Shown here piece by piece: positions 54,751 to 63,500 of a stretch of 64,000 nt of DNA. Below the pieces are notes generated by a model. It saw only the letters and a program-made list of their open reading frames with translations. It was not told where the DNA came from and searched no databases. Location of the stretch: contig JACRFZ010000020.1 in NCBI GenBank assembly GCA_016212515.1, positions 62,001 through 126,000 on the forward strand, written 5' to 3'. How positions within the stretch are numbered: the first letter of the stretch is position 1; every line of letters begins with the position of its first letter. The stretch comes from Candidatus Melainabacteria bacterium. GTDB lineage: Bacteria; Cyanobacteriota; Vampirovibrionia; Obscuribacterales; Obscuribacteraceae. Made by a program: the position numbers and the translations under genes.

Positions 54751-54762
54751 GTAACCGGTTAC
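54751..54762. promoter_or_regulatory. 12-bp palindrome upstream of the giant gene
   Basis: GTAACCGGTTAC is a perfect palindrome about 60 bases upstream of the ATG at 54692, between the start and the Pho-box-like repeat. Confidence 0.35.
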
Positions 54763-54780
54763 CAAGGGGGAAGTAATCCG

Positions 54781-54798
54781 TGACAATACAATGACAAT
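54781..54798 (-). promoter_or_regulatory. Pho-box-like direct repeat
   Basis: On the minus strand ATTGTCA occurs twice with a TTGT spacer (11-base period), giving TTGTCATTGTATTGTCAC, close to the E. coli PhoB consensus of two TGTCA-type repeats 11 bases apart. It is 89 bases upstream of the giant LysM gene and on the correct strand. The 208-base gap it sits in (54693-54900) has no other recognised feature than the palindrome above. Confidence 0.4.
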
Positions 54799-54900
54799 TT
54801 TGAGATGTCAGTGGGGGAAATACGTAGTCCCAGATTAAATCCCGAATTTCGAAGCGCGGGAGAAAAAATGCGCTCTCTCCCGGTCTCAAATTACTCGAGA

Positions 54901-55695
54901 TCAATTAATTCGAAACGAATAGCCCACGCCCACAAAAGCACTGGGGGAGCTTCTATTCAAGCCGAAGCCAAAATGGGCGTCGACTTGATGATAGGTCTTG
55001 ATGTTCTTGACCGCTCCAAAATGCGCCACCTGAAAGGACGGTCTATGAGAATTCTGCGTAAAGAAACCGGCATATTCCGCAAAAGCGGAGGAAGTGGGAG
55101 AGAGGCTGCGAGTCACCATGGCAAAAGGCTGCCACTGCACTTCACCGCCAGGACCATTGATAATTAGAGACTGCATGCCGCAAACGGCCCAGCGCTTACC
55201 CAGGTGTATGCTGTAAGGCAGCCGCAGCACAGGCTGGGCGACGCTGCCACTGATGCGCCTCATACCAGAGGGTATATTCACCGCCGTTACCAGTGAGGCA
55301 GAGAGATGCTCCCGGTCTATGAGTTGCGTCTTGAGCCCCACTTCATTCAAACCGCTGGCTCCTTCAAAAGACTGAGAAGGGCCATTTACTAGCACGTACT
55401 GAGGCACGAACATCTGTAATTCCAGGCGCCGAGTAGCTCCTATACGCACCTCGGTCTCAGGTATGTCGAAATAATTGCCGCCATGCTGAAAGTGTTGATA
55501 CTGGCTACCATTCTCCAGTTGCAGGGTGCCCCTGGGTACTACGATACCGGACTGACAAAAGCTGGGGCGGTTGGTATCTATGGGGTCGGTCTTTTCGATA
55601 GCAAGGGCAGGCAACCTGGCTGATGCCAAAAGCCAGACCAAGAGACATAAGAACTTTACGCACCCGTCATTGTCCGCTCTTTTATCTAGCCTCAA
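54901..55695 (-). CDS. Outer-membrane transporter-like protein (phenol MetA-pathway type)
   Basis: A 264-residue protein with a signal peptide (VKFLCLLVWLLASARLPALA) and a beta-strand-rich mature part. The start of the mature protein, DTNRPSFCQSGIVVPRGTLQ then LENGSQY, is typical of the family of outer-membrane channel proteins near phenol-degradation genes (DTDRP-type motif), and ends in GVGYSFRI, like an outer-membrane C-terminus. The TTG start at 55695 has AAGG eight bases upstream, and no ATG or GTG is available in frame. Substrate unknown. Located back to back with the ArsR-type gene; shared control is possible. Confidence 0.65.
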   Translation of the reverse strand: MRLDKRADNDGCVKFLCLLVWLLASARLPALAIEKTDPIDTNRPSFCQSGIVVPRGTLQLENGSQYQHFQHGGNYFDIPETEVRIGATRRLELQMFVPQYVLVNGPSQSFEGASGLNEVGLKTQLIDREHLSASLVTAVNIPSGMRRISGSVAQPVLRLPYSIHLGKRWAVCGMQSLIINGPGGEVQWQPFAMVTRSLSPTSSAFAEYAGFFTQNSHRPSFQVAHFGAVKNIKTYHQVDAHFGFGLNRSSPSAFVGVGYSFRIN

Positions 55696-55782
55696 AGCCT
55701 GAACCTTAGAAATCCTTCTCCAATTAAGGATAGGACATCAGCCCCGGGGCGTTTGGATTAATTATGAAATTTTTGGGGAAGG

Positions 55783-55812
55783 TATTACATCGCTCCGTGT
55801 AATAGTGTAATA
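55783..55812. promoter_or_regulatory. ArsR/SmtB-type operator upstream of the metal sensor
   Basis: TATTACA (55783-55789) and TGTAATA (55798-55804) are perfect inverted 7-base arms with an 8-base spacer, and a second TGTAATA follows at 55806-55812. It lies just upstream of the arsR-type start, with GGAGG at 55821-55825, which is where SmtB/CzrA-type repressors bind imperfect AT-rich inverted repeats. Confidence 0.6.
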
Positions 55813-55830
55813 TGAAGTTCGGAGGTAGTC

Positions 55831-56202
55831 ATGTCCCCCAGTCGAAAGCCCGAAAATAGCCCAACCTGCTGCCCGATCCAGGTATTGTTGCCGGACGTGC
55901 AACCTCTCACCGATGAGGAAGCCGGCGATCTCGAAGATCTTTTCAAAATCCTGGCCAACGACACCAGGTTGAAACTGCTGCACCATCTAGCCAGGGTTGA
56001 AGAAATGTGTGTCTGCGATCTGTCCACAGCCATGGAAATGAATGTGCAGGCAATTTCCAATCAATTGCAAAAGCTTTCCGACCGTAAAATTGTCGCCACC
56101 AGGCGCAGTGGCAATATGATCTACTACCGGCTGATCGACAATTGTTTGATTGAAATACTCAAACAAGCTCAATGCTTGCTCATAGACAGCAAGACCAAGT
56201 AA
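55831..56202 (+). CDS. ArsR/SmtB-family metal-sensing repressor
   Basis: A 123-residue winged-helix repressor. DLFKILANDTRLKLLHHLAR is the family N-terminal helix, MCVCDLSTAMEMNVQAISNQ is the metal-binding helix 3 plus the recognition helix start, and ATRRSGNMIYYRL is the wing. Cys residues at 13 and 14 (TCCP) and at 60 and 62 (CVC) match the arrangement of CadC-type soft-metal sites; C105 and C115 in the last helix could add another. A Cd/Pb/Zn- or As-type sensor is likely. GGAGG lies 5 bases before the ATG, and an inverted repeat operator is directly upstream. It shares its transcript with the Cys-rich micropeptide 21 bases downstream. Confidence 0.9.
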   Translation: MSPSRKPENSPTCCPIQVLLPDVQPLTDEEAGDLEDLFKILANDTRLKLLHHLARVEEMCVCDLSTAMEMNVQAISNQLQKLSDRKIVATRRSGNMIYYRLIDNCLIEILKQAQCLLIDSKTK

Positions 56203-56223
56203 ATACCCAGGAGGGATCGAATC

Positions 56224-56361
56224 ATGGAAAAAACCTGTTGTGAATGTTGCGACACAAAAAACTGCAAACCCTGTGAGGGCTGCCAGTGCTGCTGCTGCTG
56301 TTGCAAAGTATACGAAGAGGGGAAAGATTGCCCCTGCACCCCTGAGAAACCCTGCAAATAG
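56224..56361 (+). CDS. 45-residue cysteine-rich metallothionein-like peptide
   Basis: A small protein with 16 Cys in 45 residues (36%), no His, one Tyr and a Lys/Glu-rich remainder. The order is MEKTCCECCDTKNCKPCEGC, then QCCCCCCK with six consecutive Cys (22-27), and CPCTPEKPCK at the end. CxxC, CC and CPC spacings resemble metallothioneins, but it does not look like SmtA/BmtA or MymT by eye. AGGAGGG at 56209-56215, 8 bases before the ATG, is an excellent ribosome binding site. It directly follows an ArsR/SmtB-type sensor gene and ends 19 bases before a strong hairpin. The predicted role is metal binding or sequestration; it has not been tested. Confidence 0.75.
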   Translation: MEKTCCECCDTKNCKPCEGCQCCCCCCKVYEEGKDCPCTPEKPCK

Positions 56362-56380
56362 AAATTGAACCAGGTGTGAA

Positions 56381-56406
56381 AAGGCGCAGGTATAAGCCTG
56401 CGCCTT
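56381..56406 (+). terminator. Hairpin ending the metal-sensor/Cys-peptide operon
   Basis: AAGGCGCAGG (56381-56390) pairs perfectly with CCTGCGCCTT (56397-56406) around a 6-base loop. Only a short pyrimidine run follows (CTCG). It encloses the sensor and Cys-peptide genes as one unit. Confidence 0.65.
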
Positions 56407-56528
56407 CTCGCATCCCTAAACAAGTGTTGCGCTTGCCTTAAAGCGCCCCCTAGGCTCTGGACAAATCCTTTGCCAAGCCCTGAAAATTCATGCCTGTATC
56501 TACTTTCTAAGACTCAGGCTGGTAAAAA

Positions 56529-57245
56529 ATGCATACGCAATATCAAGACTACAAAGACGGCGATCTGACTTGCGAAGCCTATATCGCCATAGATGAGAAC
56601 AAGAAAGACAAGCGCCCTGCGGTTCTGGTAAGCCATGCCTGGGGCGGTCAAAGCGACTTCGAACGGGGCAAGGCGGAAAAGCTGGCTAAGCTCGGCTATG
56701 TGGGCATTGCCATCGACCTTTACGGCAAGGGCAACCGTGGCACCTCAATGGAGGAGAATGCCAAACTCATGCAGCCCTTCATGGACGACCGCGCCATGCT
56801 GAGAAAGCGCATTCTGGCGGCCCTTTCCTTTGCTAAGAGCCTGCCGCAAGTAGATGCAGACAAAATAGGTGCCATCGGCTTTTGCTTCGGTGGTCTTTGC
56901 GTGCTCGATCTAGCGAGAAGTGCGGCTGCCGGCGTGCAAGGCGTGGTGAGCTTCCATGGTCTTTTCCACGCCCCCAATATCGGCGAACAGAAGCCGATTA
57001 CGGCCAAAGCCTTGATTTTGCACGGCTATGATGACCCCATGGCCACACCGGAGCAGATGGTAGCCCTGGCCGCCGAAATGACAAAGGCTTCCGCCGACTG
57101 GCAGATTCACGCCTACGGCAATACTGTCCATGCCTTCACAAATCCGGAGGCCAATATGCCGGAAAACGGCATAGTCTATTGCGAGAAAGCCGACAAACGC
57201 TCCTGGCAGGCCATGGTCAACTTCCTGGCCGAAGCCCTGGCCTAG
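56529..57245 (+). CDS. Dienelactone hydrolase-family protein
   Basis: A 238-residue alpha/beta hydrolase of the DLH family. The nucleophile elbow GFCFGGLCVL has Cys as nucleophile, the catalytic Asp lies in HGYDDPMATPEQ and the His in YGNTVHAFTNPEA. DLHs hydrolyse dienelactones in aromatic degradation, though many are general esterases. No other aromatic-degradation gene is here except the outer-membrane protein at 54.9 kb, whose family is named after phenol-pathway neighbours. Single gene, no signal peptide. Confidence 0.88.
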   Translation: MHTQYQDYKDGDLTCEAYIAIDENKKDKRPAVLVSHAWGGQSDFERGKAEKLAKLGYVGIAIDLYGKGNRGTSMEENAKLMQPFMDDRAMLRKRILAALSFAKSLPQVDADKIGAIGFCFGGLCVLDLARSAAAGVQGVVSFHGLFHAPNIGEQKPITAKALILHGYDDPMATPEQMVALAAEMTKASADWQIHAYGNTVHAFTNPEANMPENGIVYCEKADKRSWQAMVNFLAEALA

Positions 57246-57308
57246 GGCAAGAAACCAGCAAATTCTGCCAGCCTTGCGCGCTGCTTGCGCCGGTATTGCT
57301 CTCAGCAA

Positions 57309-57340
57309 CCAGGAATCTTGCGTAAGAGCAAAATTCCTGG
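57309..57340 (+). other. Hairpin between DLH and SDR-like genes
   Basis: CCAGGAAT (57309-57316) pairs with ATTCCTGG (57333-57340) around a 16-base loop. It lies 38 bases before the next start codon, so it may end the DLH transcript or lie in a leader. Confidence 0.35.
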
Positions 57341-57377
57341 GCTAATTTCGCTCAGCCAGCCTATACTGTAGAGCACT

Positions 57378-58877
57378 ATGGAAAAGAAATTAGTGCTAGT
57401 GACCGGTGCCACGGGTTACGTGGGTGCAAGGTTGATCCCACTTCTGCTGGAAGCCGGGTATCTGGTCAGGGCCGCCGGCCGCTCCCTGGCCAAGCTCAAG
57501 GCCAGACCTTTTGCCGGACAAGAGGGAGTCGAGCTCTGCTCACTCAATGTGCTCGAGAGAGCGGAATTGAAAGCAGCCCTCAAGGACGTCTATGCCGTTT
57601 ACTATCTCGTTCATTCGATGAATTCCAGCAGCCGCGATTTTGCCGAAGCCGATCGGCTGGCCGCCAGAAACATGGCAGAAGAAGCTGAAGAAGCTGGTGT
57701 AAAGCGCATGATCTACCTGGGCGGGCTGGGAGAAGATAGCCCGGAACTGAGCAAGCACTTGCGCTCCCGGGCGGAGACCGGAGAGATTCTTAAGAGCGGT
57801 AAAGTACCTGTCACCATCCTGCGGGCAGGCATGATTCTCGGTTCCGGCAGCACTTCTTTCGAAATACTGCGCTACCTGGTGGAGCGACTGCCCTTCATGA
57901 TCACCCCCCGCTGGGTGAAGACACCCTCACAACCAATCGCCATTCGAAATGTACTTAACTATCTGGTGGGTTGCCTGGCCATCGAAGAAACCACCGGTAA
58001 AACCTACGATATCGGCGGTCCGGAAGTGCTTACTTACATGGAATTGATGCAAACCTATGCCCGTCGCGCTGGTTTGCCAAGACGAGTAATTTTGCCGGTA
58101 CCTGTTTTTACCCCGCGAATCAGTTCCTACTGGATTCACTTTGTTACGCCGGTACCAGCCTACATCGCCCGTCCACTGGCGGAAGGTCTGCGCAACCCGG
58201 TTGTATGCAAAAACAATGAGATACTGAAACTGATACCACAGGATTTACTGGACGCGGACACAGCCATAGGTATAGCGCTGGAAAGGTTGCGCAGCCAGAC
58301 CGTGGAAAGCAGTTGGACCGATGCCGGCAGCATGCCTGCCGCCGAATGGCTGGCGCCCGGCGACCCGGGCTGGGCCGGTGGTACTTATTACGAAGACAAT
58401 CGCATCATCACCGTCAGCGATACCACAAAAGAGGTCTGGCAAAGACTGGTACGACTCGGCGGCAAAACCGGTTGGTATTACGGCAATTGGCTCTGGAAGC
58501 TGAGAGGCTTCATGGATAGAATGCTGGGAGGAGTCGGTTTAAACCGGGGCCGGCGCAACGAAAATGAACTGGGCGTAGGTGATGCCCTGGACTTCTGGCG
58601 GGTCGTTGAAGTAGAGGAGGAGAAGCACCTGCTTTTGCTGGCAGAGATGAAACTCCCCGGTGAAGCAATCTTGGAATTTCAAATCAGCCCCCAGGGCACA
58701 CACACCCAGGTAAGGCAAATTGCCCGCTTCGTGCCCCACGGTCTGCTTGGCTTGCTCTACTGGTGGGCGGTAACCCCCCTGCACGAATTCGTTTTCAGCG
58801 GCATGCTCAAAGGGGTAGCGGCCAAGAGCCCCGCCACCATAGTGGAAGGTCCACGCAGACAGCCCGGCAAGTCATAA
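57378..58877 (+). CDS. NAD(P)-binding Rossmann protein with DUF2867 C-terminus
   Basis: A 499-residue protein. The N-terminal 300 residues are an atypical SDR/NmrA-like fold with VTGATGYVGARLIPLLLEAG (nucleotide-binding Gly motif) and AGRSLAKLKARPF. The C-terminal 200 residues match the DUF2867/START-like region seen fused to such domains (GGKTGWYYGNWLWKLRGF then GVGLNRGRR). Members of this architecture are common, with unknown substrates; a lipid or sugar epimerase/reductase role is a guess. There is no membrane helix apart from a weak hydrophobic stretch near the end. Confidence 0.8.
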   Translation: MEKKLVLVTGATGYVGARLIPLLLEAGYLVRAAGRSLAKLKARPFAGQEGVELCSLNVLERAELKAALKDVYAVYYLVHSMNSSSRDFAEADRLAARNMAEEAEEAGVKRMIYLGGLGEDSPELSKHLRSRAETGEILKSGKVPVTILRAGMILGSGSTSFEILRYLVERLPFMITPRWVKTPSQPIAIRNVLNYLVGCLAIEETTGKTYDIGGPEVLTYMELMQTYARRAGLPRRVILPVPVFTPRISSYWIHFVTPVPAYIARPLAEGLRNPVVCKNNEILKLIPQDLLDADTAIGIALERLRSQTVESSWTDAGSMPAAEWLAPGDPGWAGGTYYEDNRIITVSDTTKEVWQRLVRLGGKTGWYYGNWLWKLRGFMDRMLGGVGLNRGRRNENELGVGDALDFWRVVEVEEEKHLLLLAEMKLPGEAILEFQISPQGTHTQVRQIARFVPHGLLGLLYWWAVTPLHEFVFSGMLKGVAAKSPATIVEGPRRQPGKS

Positions 58878-58963
58878 ACAGTAAGGAACTTGGTTGGCCA
58901 GGATCAGCAATTAAAATCTTTTGACGCTGAGTTTTTCTTCCGCTCCAGGTTGGCGATTACGGC

Positions 58964-60337
58964 TCAGTCCTTTTCACTACTCCAGACTACTGCCGGATCA
59001 ACAACGATATATCTGTGTCCATGACCATCTTGACCATAACGCGGCTGCTTCTTCAAAACATAGAGCGCGTCGGCTCTGGCCCTGGCCATATTTGCCTTGC
59101 CCCCCAGGGCTCTGAAGATGCGCGAGCGCAGTTCTCGGTAATGGACATTGCCGGCATCTAAAACAATCGCCTGCTCGATAGCTTTCAGGGCCGCGGGCAA
59201 ACGGCCGCTATGAAAGCGCTTTTCAGCCAGACCGGCATAAATGCTGGGGTCTTTAGGCGCCCGGGCAAGCAATTGTTCGTATGAGAGCTCGTAGGCTTTC
59301 GTCTCACCCAGACGCCTGCGCAAATAGTCAAAGACAGCCTCAGCCCAGACTTCCTCAACCAGGCTTGAACATTTGTACTCAAGGGCCAGGGTCTTGTAAG
59401 CTTCTTCATCGCGACCAAGCTGGGCCAGGGCCACTGCTCGCAAGAGGCTGGCGGCCGGGGTTGCCTGCAAGGGTTGCGCACTTGACTTAAGAACGGCAAG
59501 AGCCCGCTCGGGCATGCCGGCCTTTATGTATGCCAGGGCCTCAGCTTGCATCAATTGCCTGGGGACACCGACTATACCGCCAGGCGACATGGACGGTGCT
59601 CTTTGCACATCCAAATTGGTCACCCGGCGCACGTCCATCACCGTCAGGCGTTCACCCTTTTTGACTTTAGCGACAAGTACGAAATCAGAAGGCTTTGATG
59701 CCGCCGTCAGGAAAGGCAAACTCGGCAACTTGGACCGGGGCAAGTACTGCAACTGCACCTGGCTCGCCAGAAGAGGACCGGGAGAGAGATTTTCGCGGGC
59801 CACAAAGACCTGCTCATCGAAGAAGTGCTCGCGCTTCAACTGATCGAGGGAAGGAAGAAACGGCTTGCGCCGCTCTTTCAGCGCCAACTCGGCGGCGGCG
59901 ACTGTATAGCTGTCACCAGGAAAAATGGCAGACTCACTTGTAATGCCGGGACTCCACAACTTATTCTTCGTGGCCAGCACGAAAATCAGATAGCGCTTAC
60001 CTGCACTGACCAAAGTCGGGCCGGAAGGCTGAAAATTACTTACCAGTTGTTCAAGGGGCTGCATCTGCCTGGGCGACTCATGCAAGTAATAACTGCCTAA
60101 AACAAGATTCCTGGGAACCGCAGACCCGGCCAGTTTTCGCTCTACCTCAAAAAGTCCCGACAAGTTGCTCTCCACCCTCTGGCATCGGGCCAATACGCAA
60201 GCAACCAGGGCCTCGCTTTCACAGCAAGAAGCCAATTCCCGCTCGCCGGTCAGGTGATCACCGGCCCATACCGAAGCCGGGCTGAGCAACAGTAAGGCGC
60301 CCAGCAGGAGCAAAAACAACCGACTTCTCTGGTTCAT
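58964..60337 (-). CDS. Secreted SAF-domain/TPR protein
   Basis: About 457 residues with a signal peptide (RLFLLLLGALLLLSPASVWA) starting at ATG 60337. After a Cys-rich start (ASCCESEALVACVLARC), the middle (about 165-245) resembles a SAF domain as in FlgA or CpaB: VFVARENLSPGPLLASQVQL and KVKKGERLTVMDVRRV. The C-terminal 180 residues are TPR-like (MPERALAVLKSSAQ, AALKAIEQAIVLDAGNVHY). The SAF/TPR combination is unusual. It might serve in pilus or envelope biogenesis, but no partner genes are adjacent. GTG 60352 is an alternative start. Confidence 0.65.
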   Translation of the reverse strand: MNQRSRLFLLLLGALLLLSPASVWAGDHLTGERELASCCESEALVACVLARCQRVESNLSGLFEVERKLAGSAVPRNLVLGSYYLHESPRQMQPLEQLVSNFQPSGPTLVSAGKRYLIFVLATKNKLWSPGITSESAIFPGDSYTVAAAELALKERRKPFLPSLDQLKREHFFDEQVFVARENLSPGPLLASQVQLQYLPRSKLPSLPFLTAASKPSDFVLVAKVKKGERLTVMDVRRVTNLDVQRAPSMSPGGIVGVPRQLMQAEALAYIKAGMPERALAVLKSSAQPLQATPAASLLRAVALAQLGRDEEAYKTLALEYKCSSLVEEVWAEAVFDYLRRRLGETKAYELSYEQLLARAPKDPSIYAGLAEKRFHSGRLPAALKAIEQAIVLDAGNVHYRELRSRIFRALGGKANMARARADALYVLKKQPRYGQDGHGHRYIVVDPAVVWSSEKD

Positions 60338-60515
60338 CCGTGCACCAGCCACTTTTCTACCTGATTCCCAGCATACAGCCCTTTCCCCAGCTTTACAACA
60401 AAAGCCTCAGGGCAGGAAATTGCCCCGGTAGCGACAGAGGCGCTATAATCTTGAGTCGGCTGCAAGAGCCTCTGGTGGAGTCCTGCGATTACTTTGCAAT
60501 ACAGTTGGTTCTGCC

Positions 60516-63500
60516 ATGAATTCGCTATTGAGCGACGAAGCTTCTAACCAAAATAAATACGCCAACCTGAAGCTTTTGCACCGTGGGCGTAAACACTTGA
60601 TTTTTCGCGCCCAGAGAACAAGCGATAACTTACCGGTAGTGATCAAGACTCTGGCTCTTGCTCCGGCCAGCACCGCCCTCGCTTCCGACCTGAAGAAAGA
60701 GTACGAACGCCTCAAAAGCCTGCATTTAGCCGGTTCTGCCAGAATCATCGATTTCGAACAGTTTCAAGGCAAGCCGGCCCTTATCATGGAAGATGCCGGG
60801 CCAATAAACCTGGAAGGTTATCTACTGGAGAGGCGAAGGCAAAATTCGGCACCGGATCTGCTAACCCTTCTGCCCCTGGCCTTGAGCATGACGGACTGCC
60901 TGAATCGCATTCACAGAGCCGGTCTTCTGCACCTTGATCTTTGCCCGGCAAATTTTGTTCTGAACGATGCCGTGCAACCAACAGGCGTAACTATTGTAGA
61001 TTTCGGCGCCGCCCATCAGGCAAATCAAACGGCAGCAGAACCAATCGACCCCATCAGTCAGGATGGGACACTGGCCTACCTGTCGCCGGAGCAAACCGGG
61101 CGCATGAATCAGCCGATGCACTTCCCCAGTGATCTTTACAGCCTGGGAGCGATTTTCTATGAAATGTTCACGGGCAACCCACCCTTTCCTCTGCAAGATC
61201 CACTGGAACTCGTCCATGCTCATCTCTCGATTGCACCGGTGCCGCCTCATCAGTTGAATGCTAGTGTGCCGGAAGTGCTCTCACAACTGGTGCTCAAACT
61301 ACTGAATAAGCGACCCGAGGATCGTTATCAAAGTGCCTATGGTCTGGCCTGCGACCTGGAGAGAATCATCAATATGCAAGGGCTGGGAGAGCAGATTGCT
61401 TCCTTTCACCTCGGTCTGGAGGATAGACCCTACGGCCTACAAATTCCTTCGCGTCTCTACGGGCGGGAAATGGAGACTGCCGCGCTTCTGCAAGCCTTCC
61501 ACAATACAATCGAAGAAGGGCGAGCCGAGTTGTTTCTGGTGGGAGGTTATTCCGGGGTTGGCAAAACCACCCTGGTCAACGAGCTGTACAAACCCCTCAT
61601 TCAAGAGGAAGGATTTTTCCTTTCCGGCAAATTCGATCAGTACCGAACAAACGTACCTTTTGCCACATTCCATCAGGCTTTCCAGGGCTTCATTCACTAC
61701 CTGCTCACCAAACCCGATACCATCATCGAGCACTGGCGAAACGAGCTGGAGAAAGCCCTCGGGCAAAATGCCGCCGTCATATTGAATGTAATTCCCGAAC
61801 TGGAACTATTGCTGGGGGAAAAGCCGACGGTGCCGACTCTCAGCACCGCCGAAGAACAGTTGCGCTTCGACCTCACCTTCAGCAAATTCGTCAGCGTCTT
61901 TGCCAGAAGCGAAAAGCCAATGGCTATATTTTTAGATGATTTGCAATGGGCCGATGCCGCCAGCCTTCGCCTGATCAAAAATCTGGTCTCGGAAGAGGGA
62001 ATTGGCACATTGCTTATCATCGGAGCCTATCGAGACAATGAGGTAGGCCCCGAGCATCCGCTCAGTCAGATGCTGAAAGAACTGGCAGAGAGCGAAATAG
62101 CAGTAAACCAGGTTATCCTCAAGCCGCTTTCCGAAAAGCAAGCCTGTGCACTGGTGGCCGATACGCTGCGCTGCAGCGAATTAGAAGCAGCGCCCCTTTC
62201 CAGTCTTGTTTATGAAAAGACAAACGGCAATCCCTTCTTTACCATTCAGTTTCTCAATACGCTCTATCAGGAGCACCTCCTCTTTTTCGACGACGGCGGC
62301 CGCACCTGGAAATGGGATCTAGCCCAGGTAGAAGCCCAGGGCTATGCCGACAATATCGTAGACTTGTTGTTGGCTAAATTATTGCGTTTACCAGCGGCCG
62401 TCAGAGAGATACTAAAACTAGCAGCCTGCCTGGGCAACAAAGGCGACTTCAGAACCCTCTCCATTCTCTGCCAGCAAGACGAAGCGGCGCTCATCGAGAA
62501 CATACAACCGGCCATAGAACAAGGGCTCATACTCAATCAATCAGGCATCTACAAATTTCTCCATGACCGGGTGCAACAGGCTGCCTATTCACTCATTCCA
62601 GAGGGGGAGCGCAGCCAGGAGCACTTGCGCATCGGACACTTGCTATTGCAACACTCTAAGAACGAAGAGGTCGAGGAGCGCGTCTTCGACATAGTCAACC
62701 ACCTCAATCTGGGTAAAGCGCATATCACCGACACCGAGGAATTGCTGGCTCTTGCTGCCCTCAATCTGGTTGCCGGTCGTCGAGCCAAAGCCAATACCGC
62801 CTATAACTTCGCCATTGAAATTTTTGAGCAGGGCGTTTCTTTGCTGAACGAAGAGTTCTGGAAGAAAGAACACCAGCTCTGCTTCAACTTGCTCTTCGAC
62901 CTGGCCGAGTGCAACTGGATGTGCGGCAACTTCGACCAGTCCGTGAATCTCTTCGCCAACCTTTTGAATCACTGCCAGACCAAGCTTGAAAAAGCCCGTA
63001 TCTATACCATGGAAATCGAACTATATACGGGCAAGACGGAATTAAACCGGGCTGTTGAACGGGCTCTGGAAGCCCTATTACTCTTCGACATCAAACTCTC
63101 GGCCCACCCCACCAGGGAGGAAGTGCTGAAAGAGTACGAAAAGCTCTGGCAAGTTCTTGGTGATAGAAAAATAGAAGAACTAATTGCTCTGCCACTCATG
63201 AGCAATGAAGAAATAAAAGCTACCCTCGACATATTGCAGGCGCTGTATGCAGCCGCTTTATGCTCGGACCAAAATCTCTTTTTACTTTGCGCCTGTCACA
63301 TAGTGACGCTCAGCCTCAAGCACGGACATTGCGACGCCTCCGTGATGGGCTATGGCTTCCTGGGTATGGGTCTGGCCAGGGTTTTCGGCAAATATGATGA
63401 AGCTTACCGCTTCGGCAAACTAGCCTTGAAACTGGTGGACGATCGCGGTTTAACAGCCTACAGAGATCGCATCAATTTCATCTTCGGCGACACGGTTAAC

